NCBI RefSeq assembly: GCF_019805165.1
Contig: NZ_RWIJ01000005.1
Coordinates: 116,324 to 180,323, forward strand
Length of the DNA stretch: 64,000 bases
Direction of reading: 5' to 3'
Source of the DNA: Azospirillum sp. 412522
GTDB taxonomy: Bacteria; Pseudomonadota; Alphaproteobacteria; Azospirillales; Azospirillaceae
Part shown: piece by piece, positions 10,485 through 19,119 of the stretch
How the letters are laid out: each line of letters starts with the position of its first letter
Numbering within the stretch: position 1 is the stretch's first letter
The notes under the pieces: model-generated
What the model was told of the DNA's origin: nothing
Database searches by the model: none
The model's input: only the letters and a program-made list of their open reading frames with translations
Program-made: the position numbers and the translations under genes

Positions 10485-11234
10485 TCAGATCACGCGGGCT
10501 TCGGTCTTGAGCTTGTCCACCAGGGTGGCGACGTCCGGCACCTTGATGCCGGCCTGACGCTTCGGCGGCTCGGCGACCTTCACCGTCTTCAGGCGCGGCG
10601 TGACATCGACGCCCAGGCTGTCCGGCGTGATGGTCTCCAGCGGCTTCTTCTTCGCCTTCATGATGTTGGGCAGCGAGGCATAGCGCGGCTCGTTCAGGCG
10701 CAGGTCGGCGGTGACCACCGCCGGCAGCTTCAGCTCCACCGTCTCCAGCCCGCCGTCGATCTCGCGGGTCACCGCGACCGTGCCGTCACCGGCGGCGATC
10801 TTGGAGGCGAAGGTGCCCTGGCCCCAGCCGAGCAGCGCCGCCAGCATCTGGCCGGTCTGGTTGCAGTCGTCGTCGATGGCCTGCTTGCCGAGGATGACGA
10901 GGCCGGGGGCCTCCTTCTCCACCAGCGCCTTCAGCACCTTGGCGACGGCCAGCGGTTCGGTGGTCACGTCGGTCTGCACCAGGATGGCGCGGTCTGCCCC
11001 CATAGCCAGCGCCGTGCGCAGCGTCTCCTGGGCCTGGGCCGGGCCGACGGACACCACCACGATCTCGGTCGCCTTGCCGGCTTCCTTCAGGCGCACGGCT
11101 TCCTCGACGGCGATCTCGTCGAAGGGGTTCATGCTCATCTTCACGTTGGCGGTCTCGACGCCGCTGCCATCCGCCTTGACGCGGATCTTCACGTTGTAGT
11201 CGACCACTCGCTTGACGGGCACCAGGACCTTCAT
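10485..11234 (-). CDS. etfB: Electron transfer flavoprotein beta subunit
   Basis: A 249-residue AMP-binding ETF subunit that docks to dehydrogenases. It begins '[19 protein letters not shown]' and contains '[20 protein letters not shown]', '[17 protein letters not shown]' and the C-terminal '[18 protein letters not shown]', all standard for the family. The ATG at 11234 with ggaagag upstream is preferred to the in-frame ATG four codons earlier. It leads the etfBA operon. The upstream gap contains a hairpin that ends the preceding aldolase operon. Confidence 0.96.
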   Translation of the reverse strand: MKVLVPVKRVVDYNVKIRVKADGSGVETANVKMSMNPFDEIAVEEAVRLKEAGKATEIVVVSVGPAQAQETLRTALAMGADRAILVQTDVTTEPLAVAKVLKALVEKEAPGLVILGKQAIDDDCNQTGQMLAALLGWGQGTFASKIAAGDGTVAVTREIDGGLETVELKLPAVVTADLRLNEPRYASLPNIMKAKKKPLETITPDSLGVDVTPRLKTVKVAEPPKRQAGIKVPDVATLVDKLKTEARVI

Positions 11235-11278
11235 CTGCTCTTCCAATCCTCGTACAGGGTGCGTTGTCGGTCAGGTTG

Positions 11279-11314
11279 GCCGGGTGCCGGGTACTGGCAG
11301 GGTTGGCACCCGGC
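11279..11314 (-). terminator. Hairpin downstream of the aldolase gene
   Basis: Ten-base perfect arms 'gccgggtgcc' (11279-11288) and 'ggcacccggc' (11305-11314) are separated by 16 bases, starting 10 bp past the aldolase stop. No T-run follows, so termination may be weak or Rho-assisted. The position suggests it separates the aldehyde-dehydrogenase/aldolase operon from etfBA. Confidence 0.5.
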
Positions 11315-11323
11315 GGATGCGGC

Positions 11324-12343
11324 TCAGGCTGCCTGGGACCGCTCCTTGATCAGGTCCAGGGCGACGTCGACGATCATGTCCTCCTGACCACCGACCATCT
11401 TGCGCCGGCCGAGTTCGATCAGAATTTCGCGCGCGTCGATACCGTAGGTCTGCGCCGCCTTCTCCGCATGCCGCAGGAAACTGGAATAGACCCCGGCATA
11501 GCCCAACGACAGGCTCTCGCGGTCCACCCGGACCGGACGGTCCTGCAAGGGACGCACGAGGCCGTCGGCGGCATCCATCAGGGTGTAGAGATCGCAGCCA
11601 TGCTCGTAGCCCATGCGATCCAGCACGGCGATCAGCGCTTCCAACGGTGCGTTTCCGGCGCCCGCACCCATGCCGGCCAGCGAGCTGTCGATGCGCACCG
11701 CGCCGTTCTGGACGCCGACCACGGCGTTGGCGACGCCGAGGGTGAGGTTGTGGTGCGTGTGGATGCCGACCTCCGTTTCCGGCTTCAACGCCGCGCGGAA
11801 CGCCTTGACGCGCTCCGCCGCGTCTTCCATCAGCAGGGCGCCGGCCGAATCCACCACATACACGCACTGGGCCCCATAGCTCTCCATCAGCCTGGCCTGC
11901 TCGACCAGCTTCTCGGTCGGGATCATGTGGGCCATCATCAGGAAGCCGACCGTATCGAAGCCCAGCGAGCGGGCGTGCTCGATGTGCTGTCGGGAAACGT
12001 CGGCCTCCGTGCAGTGGGTGGCGACGCGCACCGAGCGGGCGCCGGCCTGGTAGGCCTCCTTCAGATCCTCCTTGGTGCCGATGCCGGGGATCAGCAACAC
12101 GGTGACTTTGGCGTGGGTCAGCACGTCGGCCACCGCGGAAATCCACTCGTGGTCGGTGTGCTTGCCGAAGCCGTAGTTGAAGGTGCCGCCGGCCAGCCCG
12201 TCGCCGTGACAGATCTCGATGGCATCGACTTTGGCGGCGTCCAGCGCCTTGGCGATGGTGGTCACCGTCTCCAGAGAATACTGGTGGCGCAGTGCGTGCA
12301 TGCCGTCGCGCAGCGTCACGTCCTGGATGTACAGCTTGCCCAT
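11324..12343 (-). CDS. mhpE: 4-hydroxy-2-oxovalerate aldolase
   Basis: A 339-residue class II, metal-dependent aldolase (DmpG/BphI/MhpE/HsaF family) that splits 4-hydroxy-2-oxoacids to pyruvate plus an aldehyde. It shows the HMGL-like TIM barrel start '[15 protein letters not shown]' (catalytic Arg, Asp and His), '[12 protein letters not shown]', 'VVDSAGALL' and the metal-binding '[14 protein letters not shown]'. The gene follows the acylating acetaldehyde dehydrogenase by 14 bp. The two proteins form a channelling complex in meta-cleavage pathways for aromatics and steroid ring A. Which pathway it serves here cannot be read from the sequence alone, since no extradiol dioxygenase or hydratase gene is present in the window. 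Confidence 0.95.
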   Translation of the reverse strand: MGKLYIQDVTLRDGMHALRHQYSLETVTTIAKALDAAKVDAIEICHGDGLAGGTFNYGFGKHTDHEWISAVADVLTHAKVTVLLIPGIGTKEDLKEAYQAGARSVRVATHCTEADVSRQHIEHARSLGFDTVGFLMMAHMIPTEKLVEQARLMESYGAQCVYVVDSAGALLMEDAAERVKAFRAALKPETEVGIHTHHNLTLGVANAVVGVQNGAVRIDSSLAGMGAGAGNAPLEALIAVLDRMGYEHGCDLYTLMDAADGLVRPLQDRPVRVDRESLSLGYAGVYSSFLRHAEKAAQTYGIDAREILIELGRRKMVGGQEDMIVDVALDLIKERSQAA

Positions 12344-12357
12344 GATCTGGCCCTCCC

Positions 12358-13290
12358 TCAGGCCTTCAAGGTGCGCTCGACCCAGCGGTCGGCGGTGGCC
12401 ATGGCGGCCGAAGTCATGATGTCGAGGTTGCCCGCATAGGCCGGCAGGTAGTGTGCCGCCCCTTCGACCTCGAGGAAGATCGAGGATTTCAGGCCGGAGA
12501 ATTCGCCATATCCCGGGATGCGCAGCGGGTTGTTGTCGCCGATGTGCTCGAACTGGACCTTCTGCTTCAGGCGATAGCCGGGCACGTAGCCCTGGACCTC
12601 CTTGACCATCGCCTCGACGGATGCCTCGACCTCCTCCGGCTCCGCGCCCTGGGAGAAGGTGAAGATCGTGTCGCGCATGATCACCGGAGGCTCCGCCGGG
12701 TTCAGGATGATCACCGCCTTGCCGCGCGCGGCCCCGCCCACCGTTTCAATGGCCCGCGCCGTGGTCTCGGTGAACTCGTCGATGTTGGCGCGCGTGCCGG
12801 GGCCGGCCGAGCGCGAACTGACGGAGGCCACGATTTCGGCATATGGCAGAGCCTTGGCCACGCGCTTGACCGCGTAGACCATGGGAATTGTCGCTTGCCC
12901 GCCGCAGGTCACCATGTTGACGTTGGACTGGTCGAGGTGGGCGTCGAGGTTGACCGGCGGTACGGTGTAGGGACCGATCGCTGCGGGCGTCAGGTCGATC
13001 ACCTGCTTGCCGGCGGCTATCGCCATCGCCGAATGCTTCTTGTGCGCGTAGGCGGAGGTGGCGTCGAACACCACCTTGATATCCTCCCACTCCGGCATTT
13101 TCACCAGCCCGTCCATACCCTCGGCGCAGGTGGCCACGCCCATGCGTGCGGCGCGGGCGAGGCCGTCGGAGGCGGGGTCGATGCCCACCATGACGCCCAT
13201 CTCCAGGTTGCGCGCGCTGCGCATGATCTTGATCATCAGGTCGGTACCGATGTTGCCTGAGCCGATGATCGCTACCTTGACTTTGGCCAA
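12358..13290 (-). CDS. mhpF: Acetaldehyde dehydrogenase (acylating)
   Basis: A 310-residue enzyme that turns acetaldehyde or propionaldehyde, NAD+ and CoA into the acyl-CoA (DmpF/BphJ/MhpF/HsaG family). It contains the NAD fold '[19 protein letters not shown]', the catalytic cysteine in '[12 protein letters not shown]', and '[19 protein letters not shown]'. I place the start at a TTG (13290), giving 'MAKVKVAI', the usual family N-terminus, with gggagg five bases upstream; frames opening a few codons earlier (GTG or TTG) are alternatives. It precedes its partner aldolase in a two-gene operon. Confidence 0.94.
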   Translation of the reverse strand: MAKVKVAIIGSGNIGTDLMIKIMRSARNLEMGVMVGIDPASDGLARAARMGVATCAEGMDGLVKMPEWEDIKVVFDATSAYAHKKHSAMAIAAGKQVIDLTPAAIGPYTVPPVNLDAHLDQSNVNMVTCGGQATIPMVYAVKRVAKALPYAEIVASVSSRSAGPGTRANIDEFTETTARAIETVGGAARGKAVIILNPAEPPVIMRDTIFTFSQGAEPEEVEASVEAMVKEVQGYVPGYRLKQKVQFEHIGDNNPLRIPGYGEFSGLKSSIFLEVEGAAHYLPAYAGNLDIMTSAAMATADRWVERTLKA

Positions 13291-13466
13291 AGCCACCTCC
13301 CGCAAATTCCAAGCCAGACATCGGCGCTTCCGAAGGCTGCGCCTCGGCCTTCGATTGGCAACGCTAGACGATTTCTACGCAATGCGTCAATAAAATCTGC
13401 CACCATCCCGATAACTGCGTTTCAAATTTCTGAACAGGCGACGCAAATATCGAGGCGGATGGACGT

Positions 13467-14237
13467 TCAGCGTTCTGCGAAAGCCCGTTCGATGACGAAC
13501 TCGCCTGGCCGGTGGCTCGCGCCCTCGGAAAAGCCGTGGCCTTGAAGGATGGTCACCATGTCCGTCAGCATGGCCGGGCTTCCACAGACCATGACGCGGT
13601 CGTGGTCGGCGTCGAATGGTGGCAGGCCGGTATCGGCGAACAGATGGCCGCTCGTGATGAGCTCGGAGAGTCGGCCCCGGTTGGTGAAGGGCTCGCGTGT
13701 GACGGTCGGATAGTAGGTCAGCTTGTTTTTGATGGCGTCGCCCAGGAACTCGGTGCCGGGAAGGGTATTGGTTATGTAGTCGCAATAGCCCAATTCGCTG
13801 ACATGGCGGACGCCGTGGGCGAGCACGATCCGGTCGAAAGCCTCATAGACGTCCGGATCGCGGATGATGCTCATGAAGGGTGCCAACCCTGTTCCGGTCG
13901 AGAGCAAGTACAGGGTCTTGCCGGGCCGAAGATTGTCCATGATGAGCGTTCCCGTCGGCTTGCGGGACACCAGCAGCGTATCGCCAAGTCGCAGGTGCTG
14001 AAGCCGGGACGTCAGCGGGCCGGCGGGAACCTTGATGCTGTAGAACTCGAGGTGATCCTCGTAATGAGCGCTGACAATGCTGTAGGCCCGCATGAGCGGC
14101 CGGCCGTCCACTTCCAGGCCTATCATCACGAACTGGCCGGATTTGAACCGCAGGCTTGGAGAGCGGCTGGTGGTGAAGCTGAACAGCGTCGGATTCCAGT
14201 GATGGACCGAACGGACCGTTTCTTGCTGGATGGACAT
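13467..14237 (-). CDS. fpr: Ferredoxin--NADP(+) reductase family protein
   Basis: A 256-residue bacterial-type FNR with an FAD domain ('GQFVMIGLEVDGRPLMRAYS', 'EFYSIKVPAGPLTS') and an NADP domain ('YLLSTGTGLAPFMSII', 'VMVCGSPAMLTDMV'). The C-terminal 'FVIERAFAER' is close to the 'FVxEKAFVE' seen in proteobacterial Fpr proteins. It lacks a fused 2Fe-2S domain, so it is not a KshB-type reductase. Its position downstream of the P450 gene and in the same orientation (206 bp gap) suggests it supplies electrons through a ferredoxin encoded elsewhere, but it could equally be the general Fpr. The ATG at 14237 gives the family-length protein. Confidence 0.9.
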   Translation of the reverse strand: MSIQQETVRSVHHWNPTLFSFTTSRSPSLRFKSGQFVMIGLEVDGRPLMRAYSIVSAHYEDHLEFYSIKVPAGPLTSRLQHLRLGDTLLVSRKPTGTLIMDNLRPGKTLYLLSTGTGLAPFMSIIRDPDVYEAFDRIVLAHGVRHVSELGYCDYITNTLPGTEFLGDAIKNKLTYYPTVTREPFTNRGRLSELITSGHLFADTGLPPFDADHDRVMVCGSPAMLTDMVTILQGHGFSEGASHRPGEFVIERAFAER

Positions 14238-14443
14238 GCGCTGACCCTTTGATGGACGGGTGGCTTTTCCGGCTGGACGGAAGGCTGCATAGGGCGCGGC
14301 GCGCAACGTGTTTGCCCGATGGCCCTATCCGGCGTGATTTGACCAGCGCGCGGGCTGGCCATCTGGAGCGGGGTGCCGGTGCCCATGGCCTTGCCCGCCT
14401 CCGCCCCCGTGCTGGTTGTCGTTGGTCTGATGACGCCGCTGCC

Positions 14444-15658
14444 TCACGCGTCCCATTCGAGCGGAAGCGCTTTCAGCATCATCGTAGCTCCGGGCGCGTT
14501 TTCGATGGCTCGTCCGGCCGTAACCCGCAGGTTCGGCATCCGCGGCAGCAGCTCCTCGAGCATGACCCTGATCTGGGTGCGCGCCAGATACGCGCCGACG
14601 CACAGATGCGGCCCCGACCCGAAGCCGAGATGCTTGACCCGGTGTCCCTGGGCCCGGTTGAAATCGACGGTCAGCGGGTCCGGGAACGCACGGGGGTCCA
14701 AGCCCGCAATGGGCGTTCCGGCACAGACCGGATCGCCCTCCTTGAACATCACGCCATGATATTCGAAGTCCTTCGCAGCAGCGCGTCCGATGAAGGAGAT
14801 GCCGAACCGGCGCAGCATTTCCTCCAGGGCGACCGGGATCTTTTCAGGGTGGTCGAGGAGATAGTGTCGGTGTCCGGGGCTTTCCGCGAGAAACCGCATG
14901 ATGTGGGTCATCTGCGACGTCACCGTGTCGAGCCCGCCGGTGAACAGCATGATGGTGATCGAGTGCATTTCCTCGAATGTCAGCGCCCGCCCATTCAGGC
15001 GCGAGGCGACCATCGCGCGGAACATGCTGCCCTGGTTGCGTTCGGGATCGGCGAGTTGCTCGGTCAGCCAGCGCGTGACGAAGTCGTACGCCGCGGTGAA
15101 ACCGTCCCGCACCTCCTGCAGCGAACGGCCGCGGAAAATCCCGTAGATCCACGACAGGCACTCGTCGCGATGACTGGGGTCCGCGCCCATCAAGGCGAGG
15201 AAGATGTCGATCGGGAGCTTGTAGGCGAAGTCGTGCACGAACTCGCACCGGCCCGGCTGGAAGGCATCGAACAGCGCCCGGGCGAAACCCCGAGAATCCT
15301 CCTCCAGCGTGGCGAGGGCACGCGGCGAAAACAGGTTGTTGGCCAGGATCTGCCGATAGCCGGAATGGTCCGGCGGATCGAAGCTGTTGGGGATCAGCTT
15401 GAGCGGGTTGGCCATCTTCGGAATGGACAGGGAGGTGGCGGTGAACAGGTCGTGGCGCCTGAACACCTCGTCGATGAGGTCGGAGCGCGTCACCACCCAA
15501 TAGCCACCCAGGTCCGGGGAGAAGAATATATCGGGCTTTTCCGCCAGGCTAGCAATGTATCCCCAAGGATCTCTCCGCAACTCGTCGTCATCACGGAAAT
15601 TAAAGCGCAAAACAAGTTCGGGAGGAACATGGTCTGGGATAAGTGATGGATTGATCAT
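14444..15658 (-). CDS. Cytochrome P450
   Basis: A 404-residue soluble bacterial P450 that would insert one oxygen atom into a hydrophobic substrate. The haem-ligand loop is 'HLGFGSGPHLCVGAYLAR' with Cys353. The I-helix reads 'LFTGGLDTVTSQ', with Gly-Leu-Asp-Thr in place of the common AGxDTT. The K-helix ExxR is in 'ALEEMLRR'. The start ATG at 15658 opens 'MINPSLIPDHVP'; a longer frame upstream is not plausible because it runs into the divergent promoter. It faces an AraC-type regulator across a 183-bp shared promoter region and is followed by a ferredoxin reductase. Substrate unknown. Confidence 0.95.
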   Translation of the reverse strand: MINPSLIPDHVPPELVLRFNFRDDDELRRDPWGYIASLAEKPDIFFSPDLGGYWVVTRSDLIDEVFRRHDLFTATSLSIPKMANPLKLIPNSFDPPDHSGYRQILANNLFSPRALATLEEDSRGFARALFDAFQPGRCEFVHDFAYKLPIDIFLALMGADPSHRDECLSWIYGIFRGRSLQEVRDGFTAAYDFVTRWLTEQLADPERNQGSMFRAMVASRLNGRALTFEEMHSITIMLFTGGLDTVTSQMTHIMRFLAESPGHRHYLLDHPEKIPVALEEMLRRFGISFIGRAAAKDFEYHGVMFKEGDPVCAGTPIAGLDPRAFPDPLTVDFNRAQGHRVKHLGFGSGPHLCVGAYLARTQIRVMLEELLPRMPNLRVTAGRAIENAPGATMMLKALPLEWDA

Positions 15659-15841
15659 CGGCGTGTTTCCTCTATAAGAGCGGCGTTCTACATGCGCAAC
15701 CTTATCTCCGGCGCAACAGTGAGGCGGTGACCGATTGAGCGCAAGCCGGAGCGCTTCGGAGATTCGGACAGGTTTCGCCGGTTCGGACAAAATTGGCTGG
15801 GGGGACTTGACCTCGACGCGGGGCGCAGGCAAGTGTGGGAA
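15659..15841. promoter_or_regulatory. Divergent promoter region between P450 and araC-type gene
   Basis: A 183-bp non-coding gap between two divergently oriented starts. It should hold promoters for both the P450 and the AraC-family gene and the binding site of the regulator. No convincing consensus -35/-10 pair or clean dyad was picked out by eye. Confidence 0.5.
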
Positions 15842-16690
15842 ATGAGCGCGCCCTTCAACATTCTGGCAGCCAAACATTTGCCCATCGGAGAGGCGCAGCT
15901 CGTCGAGTGGCGCTGGCCGTCGCCGATCGATATGACGGTCTGCGAAGACCGCCACATGATCGAGATGTCGCTTCCGCCGCTGGCTGCCGACGGCATGGCG
16001 AGCTTTCCCGATCTTTCCCCGGGCCGCTTCAGCTTCTTCGGAAACCTGTTCCTGAGGCCGGCCGGTATCGCCATTCGCGCCCGGAGCACAGGCGGTCATA
16101 TCCAGGTCGTTCGCGTGGCCGTACAGCCGGCATCCTACGCAGCGATCGCCGGGACCGAACCCGACTATGGCGAGGCTTTGCTGCGCGCCGGGCTCGACCT
16201 GCGCGACGATACGCCGCGCATGCTGCTGCACCGGCTGCGCGAGGAGCTGACGGCTCCCGGCTTCGCCAGCACGACTCTCGTCGAAGCCTATGCCGTGGCG
16301 CTGGTGGTCGAGACCGCGCGGAGCGTGTCGGAGCGTGCAGAGCGCCGGGCGGACACAGGACGGCTCGCGGGCTGGCAATACCGTCGGGTTTGCGAGCGCA
16401 TCGAATCGGACCCGACGCCGCCGACGCTCAGCGAACTTGCGCGACTGTGTGGCGTAAGTCCGCGCCACTTCGCGCGCTTGTTCCGCGCACTGACCGGGGA
16501 AAGCGTGACGGCCCACGTCGCCCGCGTCCAGATCGCTCGCGCCGCGACGCTTCTGGAGAAGGACGACCTGCCTTTGAAGGAGATCTCCGCCCGGCTTGGT
16601 TTCACCAATCCCGGTAGCTTTTCCACCGCGTTCCGCCGTGCGACCGGCGTCACCCCCAGCCGCTACCGCCGCGAACGCGCAGGCCCATAG
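15842..16690 (+). CDS. AraC family transcriptional regulator
   Basis: A 282-residue regulator. The C-terminal 100 residues form the double helix-turn-helix: 'TLSELARLCGVSPRHFARLF' then 'LPLKEISARLGFTNPGSFST', ending 'FRRATGVTPSRYRRERAG'. The N-terminal ~170 residues are a ligand-binding part without a recognised motif. The start at ATG 15842 is used; a GTG three codons upstream is possible. It is divergent from the P450 gene, so activation of that operon by a pathway substrate is the natural guess. Two strong palindromes lie just after its stop codon. Confidence 0.9.
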   Translation: MSAPFNILAAKHLPIGEAQLVEWRWPSPIDMTVCEDRHMIEMSLPPLAADGMASFPDLSPGRFSFFGNLFLRPAGIAIRARSTGGHIQVVRVAVQPASYAAIAGTEPDYGEALLRAGLDLRDDTPRMLLHRLREELTAPGFASTTLVEAYAVALVVETARSVSERAERRADTGRLAGWQYRRVCERIESDPTPPTLSELARLCGVSPRHFARLFRALTGESVTAHVARVQIARAATLLEKDDLPLKEISARLGFTNPGSFSTAFRRATGVTPSRYRRERAGP

Positions 16691-16736
16691 ATCGGATCGC
16701 GCAAAATCGGAATCGATTTGAAGCGTGGATCCGATC
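16690..16736. repeat. Compound dyad: nested inverted repeats after the araC-type gene
   Basis: Outer arms 'gatcggatc' (16690-16698) and 'gatccgatc' (16728-16736) enclose inner arms 'aaatcg' (16704-16709) and 'cgattt' (16714-16719), with a nearly common centre. This looks like an operator or a small intergenic repeat and starts on the last base of the araC stop codon. Confidence 0.55.
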
Positions 16737-16746
16737 GTCGAACGAA

Positions 16747-16794
16747 GATCCTTAGCGCCGTGCGTTTCATACCAAACGCACGGCGCTAAGGATC
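16747..16794. terminator. Perfect 21-bp inverted repeat with 6-nt loop
   Basis: The arms at 16747-16767 and 16774-16794 ('gatccttagcgccgtgcg...' and its complement) pair perfectly over 21 bases. The hairpin is far stronger than needed for termination and has no T-run after it. It could end the araC-type transcript, or be a remnant of a palindromic mobile repeat. It lies 59 bp before the GMC oxidoreductase start and would fold in that gene's leader if transcription passes through. Confidence 0.6.
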
Positions 16795-16852
16795 AGAGCG
16801 ACTTCATCGCACAAGCGGGCGAACCGCCTGCACGCGGAGGAAAAACAACGCC

Positions 16853-18463
16853 ATGGCCCAGCGCCAGCAATTCGACTTCGTCATCATCGGTGGAGGGTCG
16901 GCCGGGTGCGTCCTCGCAAACCGCCTTTCCGCCGATGCGCGGACGCGCGTCCTGCTCATCGAGGCCGGTGGGCGCGACCGCAGCGTGTTCATCCATGCCC
17001 CCGGCGGACTGCTGCCGATCATGTACCGCGGCTGGTTTCAATGGATGCACGTCAGCATTCCGCAGAAGGCGGCCGGGGACCGGATCATCTACACGCCACG
17101 AGGCAAGGTGCTCGGAGGGTCCTCATCCATCAACGGCATGGTTTACGACCGTGGCGCGCCAAGCGATTACGATTTTTGGCGCCAGCTGGGCAACGAGGGC
17201 TGGGCGTACGAGGATGTCCTTCCCTATTTCAAGAAGCTGGAGGACTACCGGCCCGGCGCCGGTCCGGCGGGCGTTGATCCTTTCCACGGTCGGGGCGGCC
17301 CGGTGCACATCAGCCGGCCGGGCATTCGCCACCCCCTGGCCAAGGCATTCTGCGAGGCGGCGAAGGCCGCCGGCGTCCCCTACAACGACGACCTGAACGG
17401 GGCGGTCCGTGAGGGTGTCGGCCCGGTCGACGTCACCGCTTCCGCGGGACGCCGTTACAGTGCGGCGCGGGCCTATCTGTACCCTGTGGCACGGCGAGCG
17501 AACCTGACGGTCGTGACCGACGCCCATGTGACCCGCGTGCTCACGACCGGCAAAAGGGCCACGGGCGTGGAGTACCGGCACGGGGACACCACGCTCCAGG
17601 TGGACGCCGCACGGGAGGTCATCCTGTCGGCCGGCGCGATACACTCGCCGCACATCCTGATGCTGTCGGGAATCGGCGAAGCGGCGCACCTCGCCCAGTT
17701 CGGCATTCCTGTCGTGCATGCCCTGCCCGGCGTCGGCCAGAACTACCGGGACCATGTGGCGGTGACCGTGAAGCAGGCCTGTACGCAGCCGATTTCCCTC
17801 TACAATTTCTTCAATCCGCTGGTGGCTGCAAAGGCGGTCGCGGATTTCGTCCTGTTCCGCAAGGGCCCTTTGGCCCAACCTCCGATGGAGGTGACGGCCT
17901 ACCTGCGCACGATGCCCGGCTCGCACGAGCCCGACATCAAGATCCACTTCTCGATGGCGCTTTACGAGGCCATGGGCCGTAAGCTCAGCATGCGCCACGG
18001 CTACTTTGCCCATATCGACCTGCTGCGACCGGAAAGCGTGGGCGAGATCCGCTTGGCCTCGGCCGATCCGACGGCTCCGCCGGCAATCGATCCCAACATC
18101 CTGTCGACCCCGAATGACATGGCGATGGGGCGGGCGGCGATCCGCGCCACGCGTGAGATCTTTGCCCAGTCTCCGTTCGACCCGATGCGGGGGGAGGAGT
18201 TGGCTCCCGGTGGGGCGGCACAGTCCGACAAGGACCTCGACGCCTATCTGAGGGCAACGGCGGTTTCCGACATCCATTCCGTCGGAACCTGCCGGATGGG
18301 TCCGGATCCGATGGCCGTCGTCGATTCCCGACTGTGCGTCCATGGGCTCGGAGGACTTCGTGTCGTCGACGCCTCGGTCATGCCGCGCGTGCCGGGCGGG
18401 AACACCAACGTGCCGACCATGATGGTGGCGGAAAAGGCGGCCGACATGATCTTGGCGAGTTGA
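16853..18463 (+). CDS. GMC family FAD-dependent oxidoreductase (choline/alcohol dehydrogenase type)
   Basis: A 536-residue flavoenzyme. It has the N-terminal FAD fold 'FVIIGGGSAGCVLANRLS', GMC signature 1 region 'GKVLGGSSSINGMVYDRG', signature 2 'SAGAIHSPHILMLSGIG', and the C-terminal active-site part 'DIHSVGTCRMGPDPMAVVD' with the catalytic His, ending 'MPRVPGGNTNVPTMMVAEKA'. These enzymes oxidise alcohols to aldehydes or ketones; bacterial members act on choline, polyethylene glycols, sterols and terpene alcohols. The exact substrate is not evident. It stands alone between a regulator and a DUF1329 gene, downstream of two palindromes. Confidence 0.93.
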   Translation: MAQRQQFDFVIIGGGSAGCVLANRLSADARTRVLLIEAGGRDRSVFIHAPGGLLPIMYRGWFQWMHVSIPQKAAGDRIIYTPRGKVLGGSSSINGMVYDRGAPSDYDFWRQLGNEGWAYEDVLPYFKKLEDYRPGAGPAGVDPFHGRGGPVHISRPGIRHPLAKAFCEAAKAAGVPYNDDLNGAVREGVGPVDVTASAGRRYSAARAYLYPVARRANLTVVTDAHVTRVLTTGKRATGVEYRHGDTTLQVDAAREVILSAGAIHSPHILMLSGIGEAAHLAQFGIPVVHALPGVGQNYRDHVAVTVKQACTQPISLYNFFNPLVAAKAVADFVLFRKGPLAQPPMEVTAYLRTMPGSHEPDIKIHFSMALYEAMGRKLSMRHGYFAHIDLLRPESVGEIRLASADPTAPPAIDPNILSTPNDMAMGRAAIRATREIFAQSPFDPMRGEELAPGGAAQSDKDLDAYLRATAVSDIHSVGTCRMGPDPMAVVDSRLCVHGLGGLRVVDASVMPRVPGGNTNVPTMMVAEKAADMILAS

Positions 18464-19119
18464 CCGCAATCGCTTGGCGTTGATGATGCGGAGCCAAGCC
18501 GCTCTGCGCGAGCCGTTGGCCGTACCCGGCCATCGCAAAGTCGATCCCTGCGTCCGACCAAAAAACCCCGAGCGCGGATTGAAGAAACTGAGTCGATTGC
18601 GTAAATTCGGGACGCTATCCAATTTATGCCGTTGTTCGCGCTCATGTTGTAGTATAATTCTACGCATAAAATAAGAGAGATGCGCTCAAAGACCTAGCTG
18701 TGCGCGTGGACATTTCCCCGTTGCGCTGTGCCTTCGCCATTTCCAGCGAACTCGGATGAGGCTGGTGAAAGCCCCTCGAACGGGGGTTCGCCAGCGCCTG
18801 AGCCGATTTGCGGCTTGTTCCAGCGCCAGGAAATCCGGTCGTGCCCATGCCCTGCTGCGGCCGACCGGAGAACTTCAACTGCAATGGAGGAACTGCCATG
18901 AGCGGATGATCCGGGACAGATTTTGCCGGGGCCGCCCCCGTGTACCGGTGATTGCCTCCATCCTCACCGAGCCTGCGGTCCTGGATGTGTATCGCTTTGC
19001 TTCCCATCACTCTGGGCCGGTGGACAGCCGGCCCGCCCTATTCCCGAGAGCGCTGAGCCTGACCGCCGCCGCGCCGTGCCGCGCGCTCGGACAATCGATC
19101 GACAAAACAGGAGCTAGGG
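18464..19119. other. 656-bp intergenic region with one candidate promoter
   Basis: No convincing gene is seen. It is somewhat richer in A/T near 18600-18680, where 'ttgttc' (18632-18637) and a perfect 'tataat' (18653-18658) lie 15 bases apart. The second box is embedded in the small dyad 'gtag...ctac' (18650-18664). This could drive the DUF1329 gene, but it is 460 bp from its start; a closer promoter was not recognised. Confidence 0.35.
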
